Shown here: piece by piece, positions 1 through 8,750 of the stretch
Layout: each line of letters opens with the position of its first letter
Position numbering within the stretch: position 1 is the stretch's first letter
Source: CACKLF01 sp002725175
Lineage (GTDB): Bacteria > Pseudomonadota > Alphaproteobacteria > Rhodobacterales > Rhodobacteraceae
Assembly (NCBI GenBank): GCA_002725175.2
Contig: PBQX02000074.1
Coordinates: 1 to 44,246 of the forward strand
Reading direction: 5' to 3'
DNA length: 44,246 nt
Notes under the pieces: generated by a model
The model's input: the letters and a program-made list of their open reading frames with translations, nothing else
Database searches by the model: none
What the model was told of the DNA's origin: nothing
Program-made: the position numbers and the translations under genes

Positions 1-3000
1 ATCTTCTGTATTTTCATCACTAATATTTGCAATACTTGCCAACACATTGGCTGCTTCATTATTATCCATATCAGTTGAGCGCGAGCTGAGTTGCATAAGA
101 ACATTCGCGCCGGCATCATCTATAGTTGGTGAATTAACTCTTGGGCGACAGCTTTGAGGAAGCTTCCGCTCAAGAGTTAATATATCATCTATACTTTTTA
201 CTTTAGGATTGGAAAATACCAATTCATTCTCTCCAATTCTTTGTATCTTTTTACGGCTTTCCGTTTTAAAACCATAATTACAAAACTGCCTTGCACAAGA
301 GCTAAAATCTCCCCACTTTGCCCTCGGACATACTTCATTGGCTACTAAAAATTTATCTTTTAATACAATCAAAATATTACCATCATTATCATTTTTCCAA
401 GAAATAATGTTTGAATATTCCTGATTTGTTAAGAGTTTATGAAGACTGTTTGTAAAACCGTAGCCCGCTCCACCTAATACCTCTGCGATAGGGCCTAGAG
501 GTCCGCCGCCGCGCGGCGCTCGAGGCGGTGGGCTCCAAGCACGTGATGGCGCGCGCCGGTCAAAACCGTCGAGGTCCTCCGTCGCGTTCGCATCTACTTT
601 TGACATAATTAATTTTTGAACCTCTTCTAGTTTTTTCATCTCTTTAAATAATTCATTTCTATTATTACGAATTGGCAATAATTTACGAATCCATGCTGCT
701 ATCATTGCCGCAGCAGATATTGAACCTACTCTTAACCCTCTCTTAACCATTCCAAAATCCCATTCCGATATTGGAGTTGTTCCAACTAAATGAAACATTT
801 TTTCAACAGTCATCTTTAAATAAAAATCACTATTTGCAAATTTTTCAAGTTCATCTTTTGGCATGCTTTTAATTAAAGTTATACAATGACCCCAAAAGAA
901 GAAAACATCCATAAATTTTGTTTCTAAATTATTAGTTTTTCTCTTTATTCCTCGAACAGAATAGCCCTTTGGAGGTTCTGGTCGCAGTTCTGCTCCATAA
1001 TGTAATGTTTGTTGTTCTTCTTTAATATTCATCATATGTAAATTCCTAATATGATTTTCGGTTTTTTCATATATTTGAGCAGTTATCATATCTCCTGATA
1101 CATCATAATTTGTTGGATAATTAGAAACAATTTCTTCAGCTAGCATGCTAGTTGTTTCGACGCTAGCAGAATTTGCTGCATCACTCAAGCGAACATGAGC
1201 ATTAACGACGTCTTTCATCCAATTCGTTAATTCATTTTCAATAAAATCAGCATTAACCAATCCACTTTTTGCAAATATTAAATCTTCCATTTGATATGCA
1301 TCTTTGCCAATGAGATATGGAATATTCAATCCTTCTATTGCCCCTTCTTGTTTCTTAACATGAGCATATCCATGCATTTGTGCTGCGTGAATATAAAAAT
1401 CAACAATTATAGCAGATTCCATTTGATTTGGCAAAAAACCGTTCATGCTAAGATTGCATTTTTCCATAAGCATATTCCAGTTAATATTTAATGCATCTCC
1501 CAAAGCTTCTTGTTTGAATCGTGATTTTAAAGATTCATTTTCTGCTTTTAGTGATTGACCTCTACGCTTAGCCTCAGCAAGCTTTGCTTGTTGGATTGCT
1601 TCAATTGCTTTCGCTTTATCAACTAATTTCCTAACTTCTTCTTCTTTTGTCATTTCTTGTTGTTTACGCTGTTTTGACGCTTTTTTTTTGTTTTTTTTTT
1701 TCCTTTTTTGTAATTTTTTATTCAAATCAACTGTCAATATTTCTTCAAGGATTTCTTTAACAATATTTTTATTTTCTTCTTCTTCAGAGACAATATCAAT
1801 ATTTTCATTAAAAGTATCTTCAATAATATTATCCAATGCTTCATCTAAAATTGCATCTTCATTTTCAGCATATATTTCATTAAAAATATTTTGTGGCGTT
1901 TGTGTTTCAATAGGAGTCGTTTCATTATTTTCTGTTTGCATCTCTGTTGAAGCGGTTTCATTATTTTCTGTTTGCATCTCTGTTGAAGCGGTTTCATTAT
2001 TTTCTGTTTGCATCTCAGTTGAAGCACTTAGTGTAGGCTCCCGATCAAAAACACTAGCGTCTATTATTTTTTTTAATGATTTATTTGGAATTAGATTTAT
2101 TCCCATTGGTCCACTTGTCAATGGAGATATTAGCTGTTGTCCAGCCTGTCTTGGAGTATTTATCCAATTTTCAATATGTTCTCGTTCATATGTGAATCCA
2201 TCTTCTGCAATTACTGGATCTGACATTATTTCCAATGACAATGGGCATGTAAAATTATCTTTATCATTTTCATCATCGACATAAATAACACCGCCTTTTT
2301 GAAAATTAGGCATCACGAAAGGTGATGGTGGTGCAGGTGGTGCAGGTCCTACAGGTGGCGGCATCACGAAAGGAGCGGCCGCAGGTGGTGCAGGTGCGGG
2401 CGCAGGTGCAGGTGCCGCCGGAAAATCATCTTTTGATTTAAAAGAAGAATATTGATAATATCCATTATTTGACATTTTTTTATCCTTTAAATAATGCATA
2501 ACCGCCATAATCTCATCTTTATCATACAAATATAATAGATTATGGTCTAATAAACTATTATCATTTAAATATTTGTAAACAAAAAGCGTCGCCTCTTCCT
2601 CCGAATCAAAAACTTTTTTTGGCGCAGGTGGTATTGTCACATATTTACCTTTTCTTAATCGTTTTACCATTAAATATTCGTCTTTTTCATGTTTATCATA
2701 ATAATCAGAAATGTGAGCATTTTTTGCAAAATCAATTAAGTCTCTTGCAGCCTCTTCTTTAGAAGTACCAGCCAATTTGCGTTTGGTTTTTCTAATAGAA
2801 TGCTTTTTTGAATTTTTTCGAGTTTTTTTAGAATATTTACTTCTTCCGCCTAAAAAAGAAGTAATTTTTTTAGCAACATCGTTTCGTCCATCAATTATTC
2901 TATTTTCATCAGTTTTAAGAGTATTTTCAATACTATCTTTCCATTTTGTATAATTTTCTTCACCTTTTTCTAAATTAGAAATTGTTTTTTCATAATTTTC

Positions 3001-3816
3001 TATTGTTACTCGAAGAGGCCCGCGGCTATTGTACGCATAATCAGTGAATGTTTCTACATAATCATCATTTAATTTGCTTAAATAAATATTTTTTATTTCA
3101 TTTGTCAAATCTCTTGCCGTTATCTTAGGTGGTAATGGTGGTGTTGAACTTGTTAAAATTTGTAAAAATGGATTTGCACCATTATTTAATAAAAATTCTA
3201 CAGTTTTTGGTAATCCTAATAAAGAAGCATAATGTAATAAAGTAAATGAACGTCCCTCACGATTGAGACTTGTTTTATTTAATAATGGAATGATATCATT
3301 ATCGTACAAGGGATGGTATTTTTTGTGTCTTATATTCCGATTATTGAATGTGTTATTGCGAAAAGTCGGGACGCGGGACACCGACACGTTCGCCAGCGCC
3401 CGCCGCACGAAGGCGCCAGCGGCCGCATGGTCGAAGTAAGAGAATTTATCGAAAAAAACACGAACTTCTGTAAAATCCCAAACAACATTTACAAAATCAT
3501 TTGTAATATTTACTGAACCTGCTCTTTCGTAAATTTTCTCTAATTCAGAAATATTTTCACCTGAATGTATATTTAATTTTATGTGATTCATAATATTCAT
3601 AAGAAAAGGCAAAATGAACATATTTTTAGCCTGGCCAATTTGTTGTATTTCATGAGACATGAATCCCTCCGGATCACGCCTGGTATTTATTTTGTTAATC
3701 CCAGACATCTTATCATTATTCTTATAAAAAGGAAGATTTCCTGGTGAACTATCATAAAAATACAAATTTCTGTTAGAAATTTTCATTTTGTTCATATTTC
3801 TTTCAATTTCTTCCAT
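1..3816 (-). CDS. Giant multidomain protein: ankyrin repeat, U-box, HSF-type DNA-binding domain (3' end outside window)
   Basis: I read this frame codon by codon from ATG at 3816 to base 1 and found no stop, so at least 1272 residues are present and the C-terminus lies beyond the left edge. An ankyrin-like repeat (LLHYASLLG, then VEFLLNNGANP) lies at about residues 185-215. A U-box lies at 522-586 (CPLSLEIMSDPVIAEDGFTY ... HIENWI ... SPLTS). Three copies of a 12-residue repeat, ASTEMQTENNET, follow at about 598-633, then a Lys-rich coiled-coil stretch. Residues about 1115-1190 match the heat-shock-factor fold (FTNSLHKLL, IISW, FSSCARQFCNYGFK). U-box proteins are E3 ubiquitin ligases and HSF domains bind DNA; a joint role in ubiquitylating or controlling DNA-bound factors is inference. 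Pro/Ala-rich and GC-rich linkers separate the domains. Confidence 0.85.
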   Translation of the reverse strand, partial: MEEIERNMNKMKISNRNLYFYDSSPGNLPFYKNNDKMSGINKINTRRDPEGFMSHEIQQIGQAKNMFILPFLMNIMNHIKLNIHSGENISELEKIYERAGSVNITNDFVNVVWDFTEVRVFFDKFSYFDHAAAGAFVRRALANVSVSRVPTFRNNTFNNRNIRHKKYHPLYDNDIIPLLNKTSLNREGRSFTLLHYASLLGLPKTVEFLLNNGANPFLQILTSSTPPLPPKITARDLTNEIKNIYLSKLNDDYVETFTDYAYNSRGPLRVTIENYEKTISNLEKGEENYTKWKDSIENTLKTDENRIIDGRNDVAKKITSFLGGRSKYSKKTRKNSKKHSIRKTKRKLAGTSKEEAARDLIDFAKNAHISDYYDKHEKDEYLMVKRLRKGKYVTIPPAPKKVFDSEEEATLFVYKYLNDNSLLDHNLLYLYDKDEIMAVMHYLKDKKMSNNGYYQYSSFKSKDDFPAAPAPAPAPAPPAAAPFVMPPPVGPAPPAPPSPFVMPNFQKGGVIYVDDENDKDNFTCPLSLEIMSDPVIAEDGFTYEREHIENWINTPRQAGQQLISPLTSGPMGINLIPNKSLKKIIDASVFDREPTLSASTEMQTENNETASTEMQTENNETASTEMQTENNETTPIETQTPQNIFNEIYAENEDAILDEALDNIIEDTFNENIDIVSEEEENKNIVKEILEEILTVDLNKKLQKRKKKNKKKASKQRKQQEMTKEEEVRKLVDKAKAIEAIQQAKLAEAKRRGQSLKAENESLKSRFKQEALGDALNINWNMLMEKCNLSMNGFLPNQMESAIIVDFYIHAAQMHGYAHVKKQEGAIEGLNIPYLIGKDAYQMEDLIFAKSGLVNADFIENELTNWMKDVVNAHVRLSDAANSASVETTSMLAEEIVSNYPTNYDVSGDMITAQIYEKTENHIRNLHMMNIKEEQQTLHYGAELRPEPPKGYSVRGIKRKTNNLETKFMDVFFFWGHCITLIKSMPKDELEKFANSDFYLKMTVEKMFHLVGTTPISEWDFGMVKRGLRVGSISAAAMIAAWIRKLLPIRNNRNELFKEMKKLEEVQKLIMSKVDANATEDLDGFDRRAPSRAWSPPPRAPRGGGPLGPIAEVLGGAGYGFTNSLHKLLTNQEYSNIISWKNDNDGNILIVLKDKFLVANEVCPRAKWGDFSSCARQFCNYGFKTESRKKIQRIGENELVFSNPKVKSIDDILTLERKLPQSCRPRVNSPTIDDAGANVLMQLSSRSTDMDNNEAANVLASIANISDENTED
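507..557. repeat. GC-rich palindromic island inside the HSF/U-box gene
   Basis: A perfect 12-base palindrome (CGCCGCGCGGCG, 507-518) and a perfect 10-base palindrome (GGCGCGCGCC, 548-557) sit in a very GC-rich stretch just before the HSF domain. They are read through in frame as an Arg/Pro/Gly linker. This is one of many such islands in the window. Confidence 0.7.
1918..2025 (-). repeat. Three tandem copies of a 36-bp in-frame repeat
   Basis: Three nearly identical 36-base units encode ASTEMQTENNET three times, directly after the U-box of the long minus-strand protein. A degenerate partial unit (TPIETQT) follows. The near-identity at base level suggests recent expansion of a flexible linker. 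Confidence 0.9.
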
Positions 3817-3860
3817 TAATTATACTATTATTATTTTTTTATAGAAGTATATAGTAATAT

Positions 3861-4229
3861 ATGAATGACTTAATTGGATTAACAATAACTGGAATAATTA
3901 GCGGTATTTTTGCTGGATTCGTAGGCGCCGGCGCAGAGATTCTCATTGTTCCGTTATTGACTTTATTTAGTATTTTTGATTCGATCAAGTTACGAATTGG
4001 AACATCTCTTTTAATGCTTCTGCCGCCAATTGGGATTTTTGCGATCAGAGAATTTTATAAGGCTGGGGAAGTCAATGTATATTATGGAATATATTTGGCA
4101 ATTTTGTTTACATTGTTTTCATATTTGTCATCTTTGTATTCTGTAAAAATGGATGACAATTTGTTGAAAAACATTTTTGCAATTTTTACAATTGCTTCTG
4201 GAGTTTACTTATTAAGAAGTGACATTTAG
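3861..4229 (+). CDS. Half-size TauE/SafE-family membrane permease
   Basis: The 122-residue protein is almost entirely hydrophobic, with four likely membrane segments. It opens with the TauE/SafE signature (GIISGIFAGFVGAGAEILIVPLL), followed by GTSLLMLLPP and a GEVNVYYG loop, both typical of the family. TauE/SafE proteins export or import sulfite, sulfoacetate or related small anions. Full members are about 250 residues made of two homologous halves, so this is a single half that would have to dimerise, or a reduced viral form. The substrate cannot be told from sequence. It is divergent from the long minus-strand gene, with 44 bases between the two starts, so they may share an AT-rich promoter region. 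An 11-bp hairpin follows the gene. Confidence 0.8.
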   Translation: MNDLIGLTITGIISGIFAGFVGAGAEILIVPLLTLFSIFDSIKLRIGTSLLMLLPPIGIFAIREFYKAGEVNVYYGIYLAILFTLFSYLSSLYSVKMDDNLLKNIFAIFTIASGVYLLRSDI

Positions 4230-4294
4230 TAAATTTTATGAAAATCTTCTCTAGTCCAAATTGGAGTTCTTTTAGAACCTTTTCTATAAAAAAG

Positions 4295-4322
4295 TAATAA
4301 TTAATATGAAAATTAATTATTA
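4295..4322. terminator. 11-bp hairpin between convergent genes
   Basis: TAATAATTAAT pairs perfectly with ATTAATTATTA around the loop ATGAAA. It lies between the ends of the permease gene (4229) and the minus-strand F-box-like gene (4355). By analogy with Mimivirus 3'-end hairpins it probably marks transcript ends for one or both genes. Confidence 0.7.
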
Positions 4323-4354
4323 GGACATTCATATGGGTGGCGACGCTAGTTCTG

Positions 4355-5017
4355 CTACGGCGGCTCATATCCATTGATTTCGAAGAATCTTGCGCGAGTA
4401 AGAATTCGCATATTTTGACGACAGCGACATTTACAAAAATGAGTATCTTGATTGTCTGTATTGTGTTCTGGATACTCGCCATATACTGGTCTATTAATTT
4501 GATGTCTTGAACAGCACCTACAAGAACTCAAGCATTCGAAGACAAACTTTTTATCTGGAATTTGTTGATTAATAAACGCAACTTGTGTAATGGAATATCT
4601 AAATGTCTTACACCAATTATCAATAACATTATTGCAAATATGCAAAGCAGCACGCGATGGAAGTTTTTCTAAAGACGCCTGAAAATTATTTCGATGATTA
4701 CCATCGAATTCCATAATTTTAATCTGTAATTCTCTTGGTAAATTTAAAGAGTTCATTTTCCAATGCCATTTGGTCAAAACATCCTGGTAATCCAGTTCAT
4801 TTGCCAATTGTCGTAAAATAGTCTGATTATAAATTCCAGTTTCTATTTTTGACTTAAGAAATTGAATTTTTTTAGAGTTCAATTTATCAGGGAACTCCGT
4901 TTTTTTCTCCCGTTCACCCAAACTGACACGCAAGGCTTGCCTACGCCGACAGGACGTCTCACTTCTGCGACTAGAGGCGTGCTTCTTCTGTAAATCTAAG
5001 TAATTGTTTTTTCTCAT
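4355..5017 (-). CDS. F-box-like protein with Cys-rich C-terminus
   Basis: The 220-residue protein has an F-box-like stretch near the middle (LNLPRELQIKIMEF, about residues 90-105). Two Cys clusters follow in the C-terminal third (CLSSCRCCSRHQINRP and FCKCRCRQNMR). A Cys-rich tail of this general type, with CxCxCR and CCxRHQxNRP elements, recurs in giant-virus proteins and probably binds zinc; I know no proven function. F-box motifs recruit substrates to SCF ubiquitin ligases, so a role as substrate adaptor is plausible but weakly supported. The N-terminal 40 residues are Arg/Ser-rich and encoded by a GC-rich island, which makes the true start somewhat uncertain. The acyl-CoA synthetase gene lies upstream on the same strand, 58 bases away. 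Confidence 0.6.
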   Translation of the reverse strand: MRKNNYLDLQKKHASSRRSETSCRRRQALRVSLGEREKKTEFPDKLNSKKIQFLKSKIETGIYNQTILRQLANELDYQDVLTKWHWKMNSLNLPRELQIKIMEFDGNHRNNFQASLEKLPSRAALHICNNVIDNWCKTFRYSITQVAFINQQIPDKKFVFECLSSCRCCSRHQINRPVYGEYPEHNTDNQDTHFCKCRCRQNMRILTRARFFEINGYEPP

Positions 5018-5075
5018 GATTAATATTTGATATTGTTTCTAATAAAATTTGATTTCAATATTCATTTTTTTGTAT

Positions 5076-6539
5076 TTACTGTTTTAACAAAGGATGATTC
5101 AGTTGATTTACTAAATTTTTACGGTTAAGTGACAATTTTTTTGTTAAATTGTCTTCAAAAATTTTTGTTTCGATTTTTATGATATTTGATATTTTTTGAT
5201 AGTTTTCAAGATGTTGGTTTATTTTTTTTTTAGTGTTTTTAGATATTTCTGAGTCGGTTATTAATATATTTGATTGCAAATTTTCTCCACATATAATGAA
5301 ATACCCTTCAACAAATCTCTTAATAACACTTTCGATTCCATATACGTCGATAAATTTACCATTGGACAATTTGTAATTATCCGAGTTTCTTCCAGTAAAA
5401 TATAGATATCCATCTTTAACATAACCAGAATCTCCCGTTTTATAGTATTTATGTCCATTAATAATTTTAAATGCTTCTTGCGTCGCCGCGACATCTCCCC
5501 AGTAACTTCTCATTACTGACGGGCCCGATACATGAATTTCTTTATCTACTATTTCAACTAAAATATTGTCTAGTATCTTACCAACTGATTTGGGATCTCT
5601 AGGAAAAACGTTATGATTAACAGATATAACAGGCGACGTTTCGGTTAAACCGTATCCCTCGCATGGAAAAAATCCATGTTTTTCGAAAAAATCTCCAGTG
5701 TCTGGGTTTAATTTGGCACCGCCAACAAAAATACATTTTATGTTCCCACCAAATAAATAATTTAATGCTTTTGGAATTGTAAATTCAGACAATGGATAAT
5801 TCTGTAATTTTTCAACTTTATTTTTTATTAAATCCAATACCTTTGGAACGACATAAATATATTCTGGTTTAACTTCTCTTAAATTTTGAACAAATTTTGT
5901 TTTATCTTCGGCAATAGCAATTGGATTTTCATTAAGTAAGTTATACCATAATTCACTAGAATATCCAAAAACATGTGCCCAAGGAAGTATATTCAAAGAT
6001 GTCATTCCTCCACAGTGATCTCCAAAGCGTCTTCCGATTGCTTCAATATTTGACAAAATATTTGAATTTGTTAGAGAAACGCCTTTTGGTAAACTGCTTG
6101 TTCCACTCGTATAGATAAGTGTTGATATATCATGCGGATTAGTTGTAATTTCATAATTGTTGTCTGATTTAATTAATTTATTTGAAATAGTAGCATAATC
6201 CGAGTCTTCGTCACTAATAAATAGTTTAGGTTTACAATCCTTCATAATATGATCAATTTGGTACATTGATTGCTCGGAATATGTAGGTACCCAGATACCG
6301 CCAATAGCATTTGTTGCGATGTTCCACGCCAAAAATTCTTTAGAGTTTTTTCCTTTATAAAGGATTCTATCTCCGGATTTAACATTATTATGTTGAAGCA
6401 ATTCAACAGCATTGTTAACATATTTGTTTAATTCATTTTGATTTGTCCATTTCCATTTATTTTTGATTTTTTCTCCAATAACTCTGTTATTTCTTGTATA
6501 TTTTAATAGAGATGCGAATTTACTAGATAATGTTTGCAT
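5076..6539 (-). CDS. AMP-forming acyl-CoA synthetase (long-chain-fatty-acid-CoA-ligase-like)
   Basis: This adenylate-forming enzyme should activate a fatty acid with ATP and join it to CoA. The ATP/AMP-binding P-loop signature LIYTSGTSSLPKGVSLTNSN is present about 145 residues in. It is followed by the motif GYGLTETSP and the ATP-binding YYKTGDSGYV with downstream TGRNSD. At about 490 residues it is shorter than cellular long-chain ligases (650-700) and has a reduced C-terminal lobe. I chose the second Met (start at 6539, MQTLSSKF) because the first in-frame ATG, at 6557, forms part of the 11-bp hairpin at the end of the upstream TTL-like gene. Viral lipid-activating enzymes may feed membrane building or energy supply. 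Exact chain-length preference is not readable. Confidence 0.9.
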   Translation of the reverse strand: MQTLSSKFASLLKYTRNNRVIGEKIKNKWKWTNQNELNKYVNNAVELLQHNNVKSGDRILYKGKNSKEFLAWNIATNAIGGIWVPTYSEQSMYQIDHIMKDCKPKLFISDEDSDYATISNKLIKSDNNYEITTNPHDISTLIYTSGTSSLPKGVSLTNSNILSNIEAIGRRFGDHCGGMTSLNILPWAHVFGYSSELWYNLLNENPIAIAEDKTKFVQNLREVKPEYIYVVPKVLDLIKNKVEKLQNYPLSEFTIPKALNYLFGGNIKCIFVGGAKLNPDTGDFFEKHGFFPCEGYGLTETSPVISVNHNVFPRDPKSVGKILDNILVEIVDKEIHVSGPSVMRSYWGDVAATQEAFKIINGHKYYKTGDSGYVKDGYLYFTGRNSDNYKLSNGKFIDVYGIESVIKRFVEGYFIICGENLQSNILITDSEISKNTKKKINQHLENYQKISNIIKIETKIFEDNLTKKLSLNRKNLVNQLNHPLLKQ

Positions 6540-6554
6540 AATTATTATTTTCCA

Positions 6555-6585
6555 CATATAATTATTATTCAGTCATAATTATATG
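6555..6585 (-). terminator. 11-bp hairpin after the TTL-like gene
   Basis: CATATAATTAT pairs perfectly with ATAATTATATG around a 9-base loop. On the minus strand it begins 4 bases after the stop of the TTL-like gene and includes the first possible ATG of the acyl-CoA synthetase. It is a likely 3'-end signal, and it argues for the later start of the next gene. Confidence 0.7.
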
Positions 6586-6589
6586 CTTA

Positions 6590-7570
6590 TTATGCAAATG
6601 GTATTTCTACATAATCATGTCCTAGAGGATGATTGATTTGATAAAATAGAACCATCGTGTCCCGGATCATTCTCTCGTTTACTTCACGATTAACCTCTTG
6701 TGTGTGCGAGATATTTGGATATCTATTTACTTCTACAATTTTTAAATTATAATCTCTATTTTTCTTGGTTACAATAAAATCTGTTCCTAGTATGATATAA
6801 GTATTCTCTTCTGATGCATCAACCATAGCTTTAAACTTATGACAAATCGTTTTTGAGACATCAAATAGCAATTCCAGTAATTTGTTATGAAAATTTCTTG
6901 GCTTGTTATTTAATTCATTGATTTTACACAGAGGTTTCACTTTCACTCTTCCATTTTCAGACCAATAACCTGCGTGTGATACTTGGATTTCATGCGATGT
7001 ATTTGAAATGTAGTCTTCTCCGTGAATAAAAGCCATTGCTTTTTTATGAAAATAAGCCTTTTTATTCCATATTAGAACGTAACTTCTAATGACATATTTT
7101 CGATTTTCCCATAAATCTATATTTGGAATTTCTTCTTGAATTATGTATCTTTCTCCAGGAGACGTCGCTAATTCGTGATTATACTTACAATATACACCTT
7201 TACCAGAGGTGGATCCTCTAGATTTAACAAACCACACCTTATCATCCGGATATTTGTGTTTTTCTTTTAAATATTCGTCAAATTTTAGATAGCTCTTCGG
7301 TACAGTTATATCATTATTCATAATTCTTGCGAATTCCCTTTTATCATCGATTCTCCACGAATGACAATCTTTAAAACATTGAAAAATTTTAGAAGATTCA
7401 ACTTTTTGCTTAGATACATGATTATCTGTTAAATTTTGTCTGTCAAAATAACAAAAGTGCATTTCTGGTAATTCTTTATTGGATAGGTATTGTTTTAATT
7501 CATTATAAGCATTGATAAACATATTTTTTCCCCTATTTGTGTCAATATTCTCTTTTGATAAAGAAAACAT
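6590..7570 (-). CDS. Tubulin-tyrosine-ligase-like (TTL) ATP-grasp protein
   Basis: TTL-family enzymes use ATP to add tyrosine, glutamate or glycine to protein tails, mostly tubulin. The ATP-grasp features are in order: VWFVKSRGSTSGKGVY (glycine loop), YIIQEEIPN, RKYVIRSYVLIW, then the metal-binding end GTDFIV ... LKIVEVNRYPNISHT. At 326 residues it is a compact TTL domain with no extra targeting region. The gene is on the same strand as the acyl-CoA synthetase (downstream) and the 68-residue gene (upstream, 32 bases away). In a virus infecting a flagellated alga, tubulin modification could alter cytoplasmic transport or flagella. That role and the amino acid added are inference. Confidence 0.85.
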   Translation of the reverse strand: MFSLSKENIDTNRGKNMFINAYNELKQYLSNKELPEMHFCYFDRQNLTDNHVSKQKVESSKIFQCFKDCHSWRIDDKREFARIMNNDITVPKSYLKFDEYLKEKHKYPDDKVWFVKSRGSTSGKGVYCKYNHELATSPGERYIIQEEIPNIDLWENRKYVIRSYVLIWNKKAYFHKKAMAFIHGEDYISNTSHEIQVSHAGYWSENGRVKVKPLCKINELNNKPRNFHNKLLELLFDVSKTICHKFKAMVDASEENTYIILGTDFIVTKKNRDYNLKIVEVNRYPNISHTQEVNREVNERMIRDTMVLFYQINHPLGHDYVEIPFA

Positions 7571-7572
7571 TT

Positions 7573-7604
7573 AGTTTTATAAATATTTTTTTTATAGTAA
7601 AATT
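7573..7604 (-). terminator. AT-rich inverted repeat at the end of the 68-residue gene
   Basis: AGTTTTA (7573-7579) pairs with TAAAATT (7598-7604) with one G-T wobble and an AT-rich loop. It overlaps the stop codon at 7603 and lies before the TTL-like start. It is a weaker example of the window's 3' hairpins. Confidence 0.4.
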
Positions 7605-7809
7605 AATCCAAAAACTTCTTTGAAATGAATTTCAAAAGCACATCATAAATAACCTTGAACAATTTTCCTTCTTTTTTTTCATTTAATACTGGTAGATCTA
7701 TCTCTTTGTTAAGCTCTTTCAGTAATGTTTTTTTGAAATCTTCTTCTTTTAATAGTTCAACTAGATCACCTAATAGTTTTTTTCTATCTTCGTTCATATT
7801 CAAACCCAT
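7603..7809 (-). CDS. Small acidic/basic helical protein, 68 aa
   Basis: I do not recognise this protein. It is 68 residues, rich in Lys, Glu and Leu, with no Cys and no membrane segment. The pattern LLGDLVELLKEEDFKKTLLKELNKE suggests an amphipathic helix pair that could form a coiled coil. A Met four codons in (MNEDRKKLL) is an alternative start. It is divergent from the GNAT-like gene. Clean spacing, codon use like its neighbours, and its place in a same-strand series with the TTL-like gene support it as a real gene. Confidence 0.6.
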   Translation of the reverse strand: MGLNMNEDRKKLLGDLVELLKEEDFKKTLLKELNKEIDLPVLNEKKEGKLFKVIYDVLLKFISKKFLD

Positions 7810-7910
7810 CTATATATAAATTGTATATTTTTCAAAAAAACGAATATTTAAAAAATCAAGCTTGCCACGCCGCGCCAACCGATCAATTATTATTTATAAA
7901 GATTAAAGAT

Positions 7911-8750
7911 ATGATATATTTGATTATAATCATATGTTTACTAATATTTTTCTTGAAAAAAAGAAATATATATGGTTATTTAGAATATCATATTTATCAA
8001 CAACATATATCAGATAAGTTCAAATACAATATTAATAAAAAACTTGAATTAATAGAAGGAACGGTATATGATAATACTAAGTTAATAGGAAAATTATGTT
8101 GTTATAATTGGAAAACTAATAATAATTATAATCTGTATGTAGGAGATGATTTATTTGTTGAAAAAAAATATAGAAACAAGGGTATTGCTAAAAATCTAAT
8201 AAGTATGTGTTCTGATGCAATACTCCGATTGAATGGTTTTGGTGTTTTTTCAACAGACAAGGCCCTCTCTATAGATAATAAGTTATATGAGTTATTTTGG
8301 ATAAAATGTGAAACTAATCATAATGATGATTCTACTATATTCAAAGAGATTTCTTGGAATGATGTTAATTTTGATAATTATCCAAAGCATGAATTATTAG
8401 ATGCAAATGAATCGTATATAAAAAGATTTTTACATTTTCAATATCTTAAAGGAAATAAATTTATTTATGTTGAAAAATACAACACAATAATTTGCGTTGA
8501 ATCACTAACTGATAATGATGAAGATTCTGTTTCTCATGTTAAATGGTTTTGGAGTAGTAATACTTCAATTGAATCAATAAAAGGTGTTTCAAAATATTTA
8601 GGAGATGATTATGTTTCAATTCCGAAGATTTCTGTTAATATAACAGAAAAAATTTGGGATAAATCATATTGTTATTTGTACTGCAAGCCCAAACATATTA
8701 AAATTCAAAAATTAGATGAAAAAGACATCTTAGGATGGTTTTTATGCTAA
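7911..8750 (+). CDS. GNAT-like acetyltransferase with N-terminal membrane anchor
   Basis: The protein begins with a clear hydrophobic anchor (MIYLIIIICLLIFFLKKRN). A GNAT core follows: LIGKLCCYNW leads to DLFVEKKYRNKGIAKNLIS, where RNKGIA matches the acetyl-CoA-binding R/QxxGxG/A loop. The C-terminal half (about 150 residues) is not recognised and may be a second, degenerate GNAT fold. I chose the start at 7911 because the membrane segment begins at once there. The 30 in-frame codons before it, from 7821, include a GC-rich stretch near 7861-7882 that does not look like the rest of the protein. The substrate is unknown, and distant similarity to N-myristoyltransferases cannot be excluded. The stop overlaps the end of the convergent RING gene by 9 bases. 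Confidence 0.65.
   Translation: MIYLIIIICLLIFFLKKRNIYGYLEYHIYQQHISDKFKYNINKKLELIEGTVYDNTKLIGKLCCYNWKTNNNYNLYVGDDLFVEKKYRNKGIAKNLISMCSDAILRLNGFGVFSTDKALSIDNKLYELFWIKCETNHNDDSTIFKEISWNDVNFDNYPKHELLDANESYIKRFLHFQYLKGNKFIYVEKYNTIICVESLTDNDEDSVSHVKWFWSSNTSIESIKGVSKYLGDDYVSIPKISVNITEKIWDKSYCYLYCKPKHIKIQKLDEKDILGWFLC

Noticed and set aside
1688..2284. Plus-strand frame opposite the U-box gene
   Set aside because: It is the antisense of a continuous minus-strand frame with clear U-box motifs, and its own product is low-complexity Ser/Ile/Phe.
3313..3516. Plus-strand frame over a GC-rich patch
   Set aside because: It lies entirely within the long minus-strand frame, and the GC patch removes stop codons by composition.
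4186..4482. 98-codon minus-strand frame overlapping the permease end and the F-box-like gene
   Set aside because: It overlaps two better supported genes and a likely terminator hairpin, and shows no motif.
7821..7910. Upstream start for the GNAT-like protein
   Set aside because: The added 30 residues include a GC-rich stretch unlike the protein and precede a natural membrane-anchor start at 7911.
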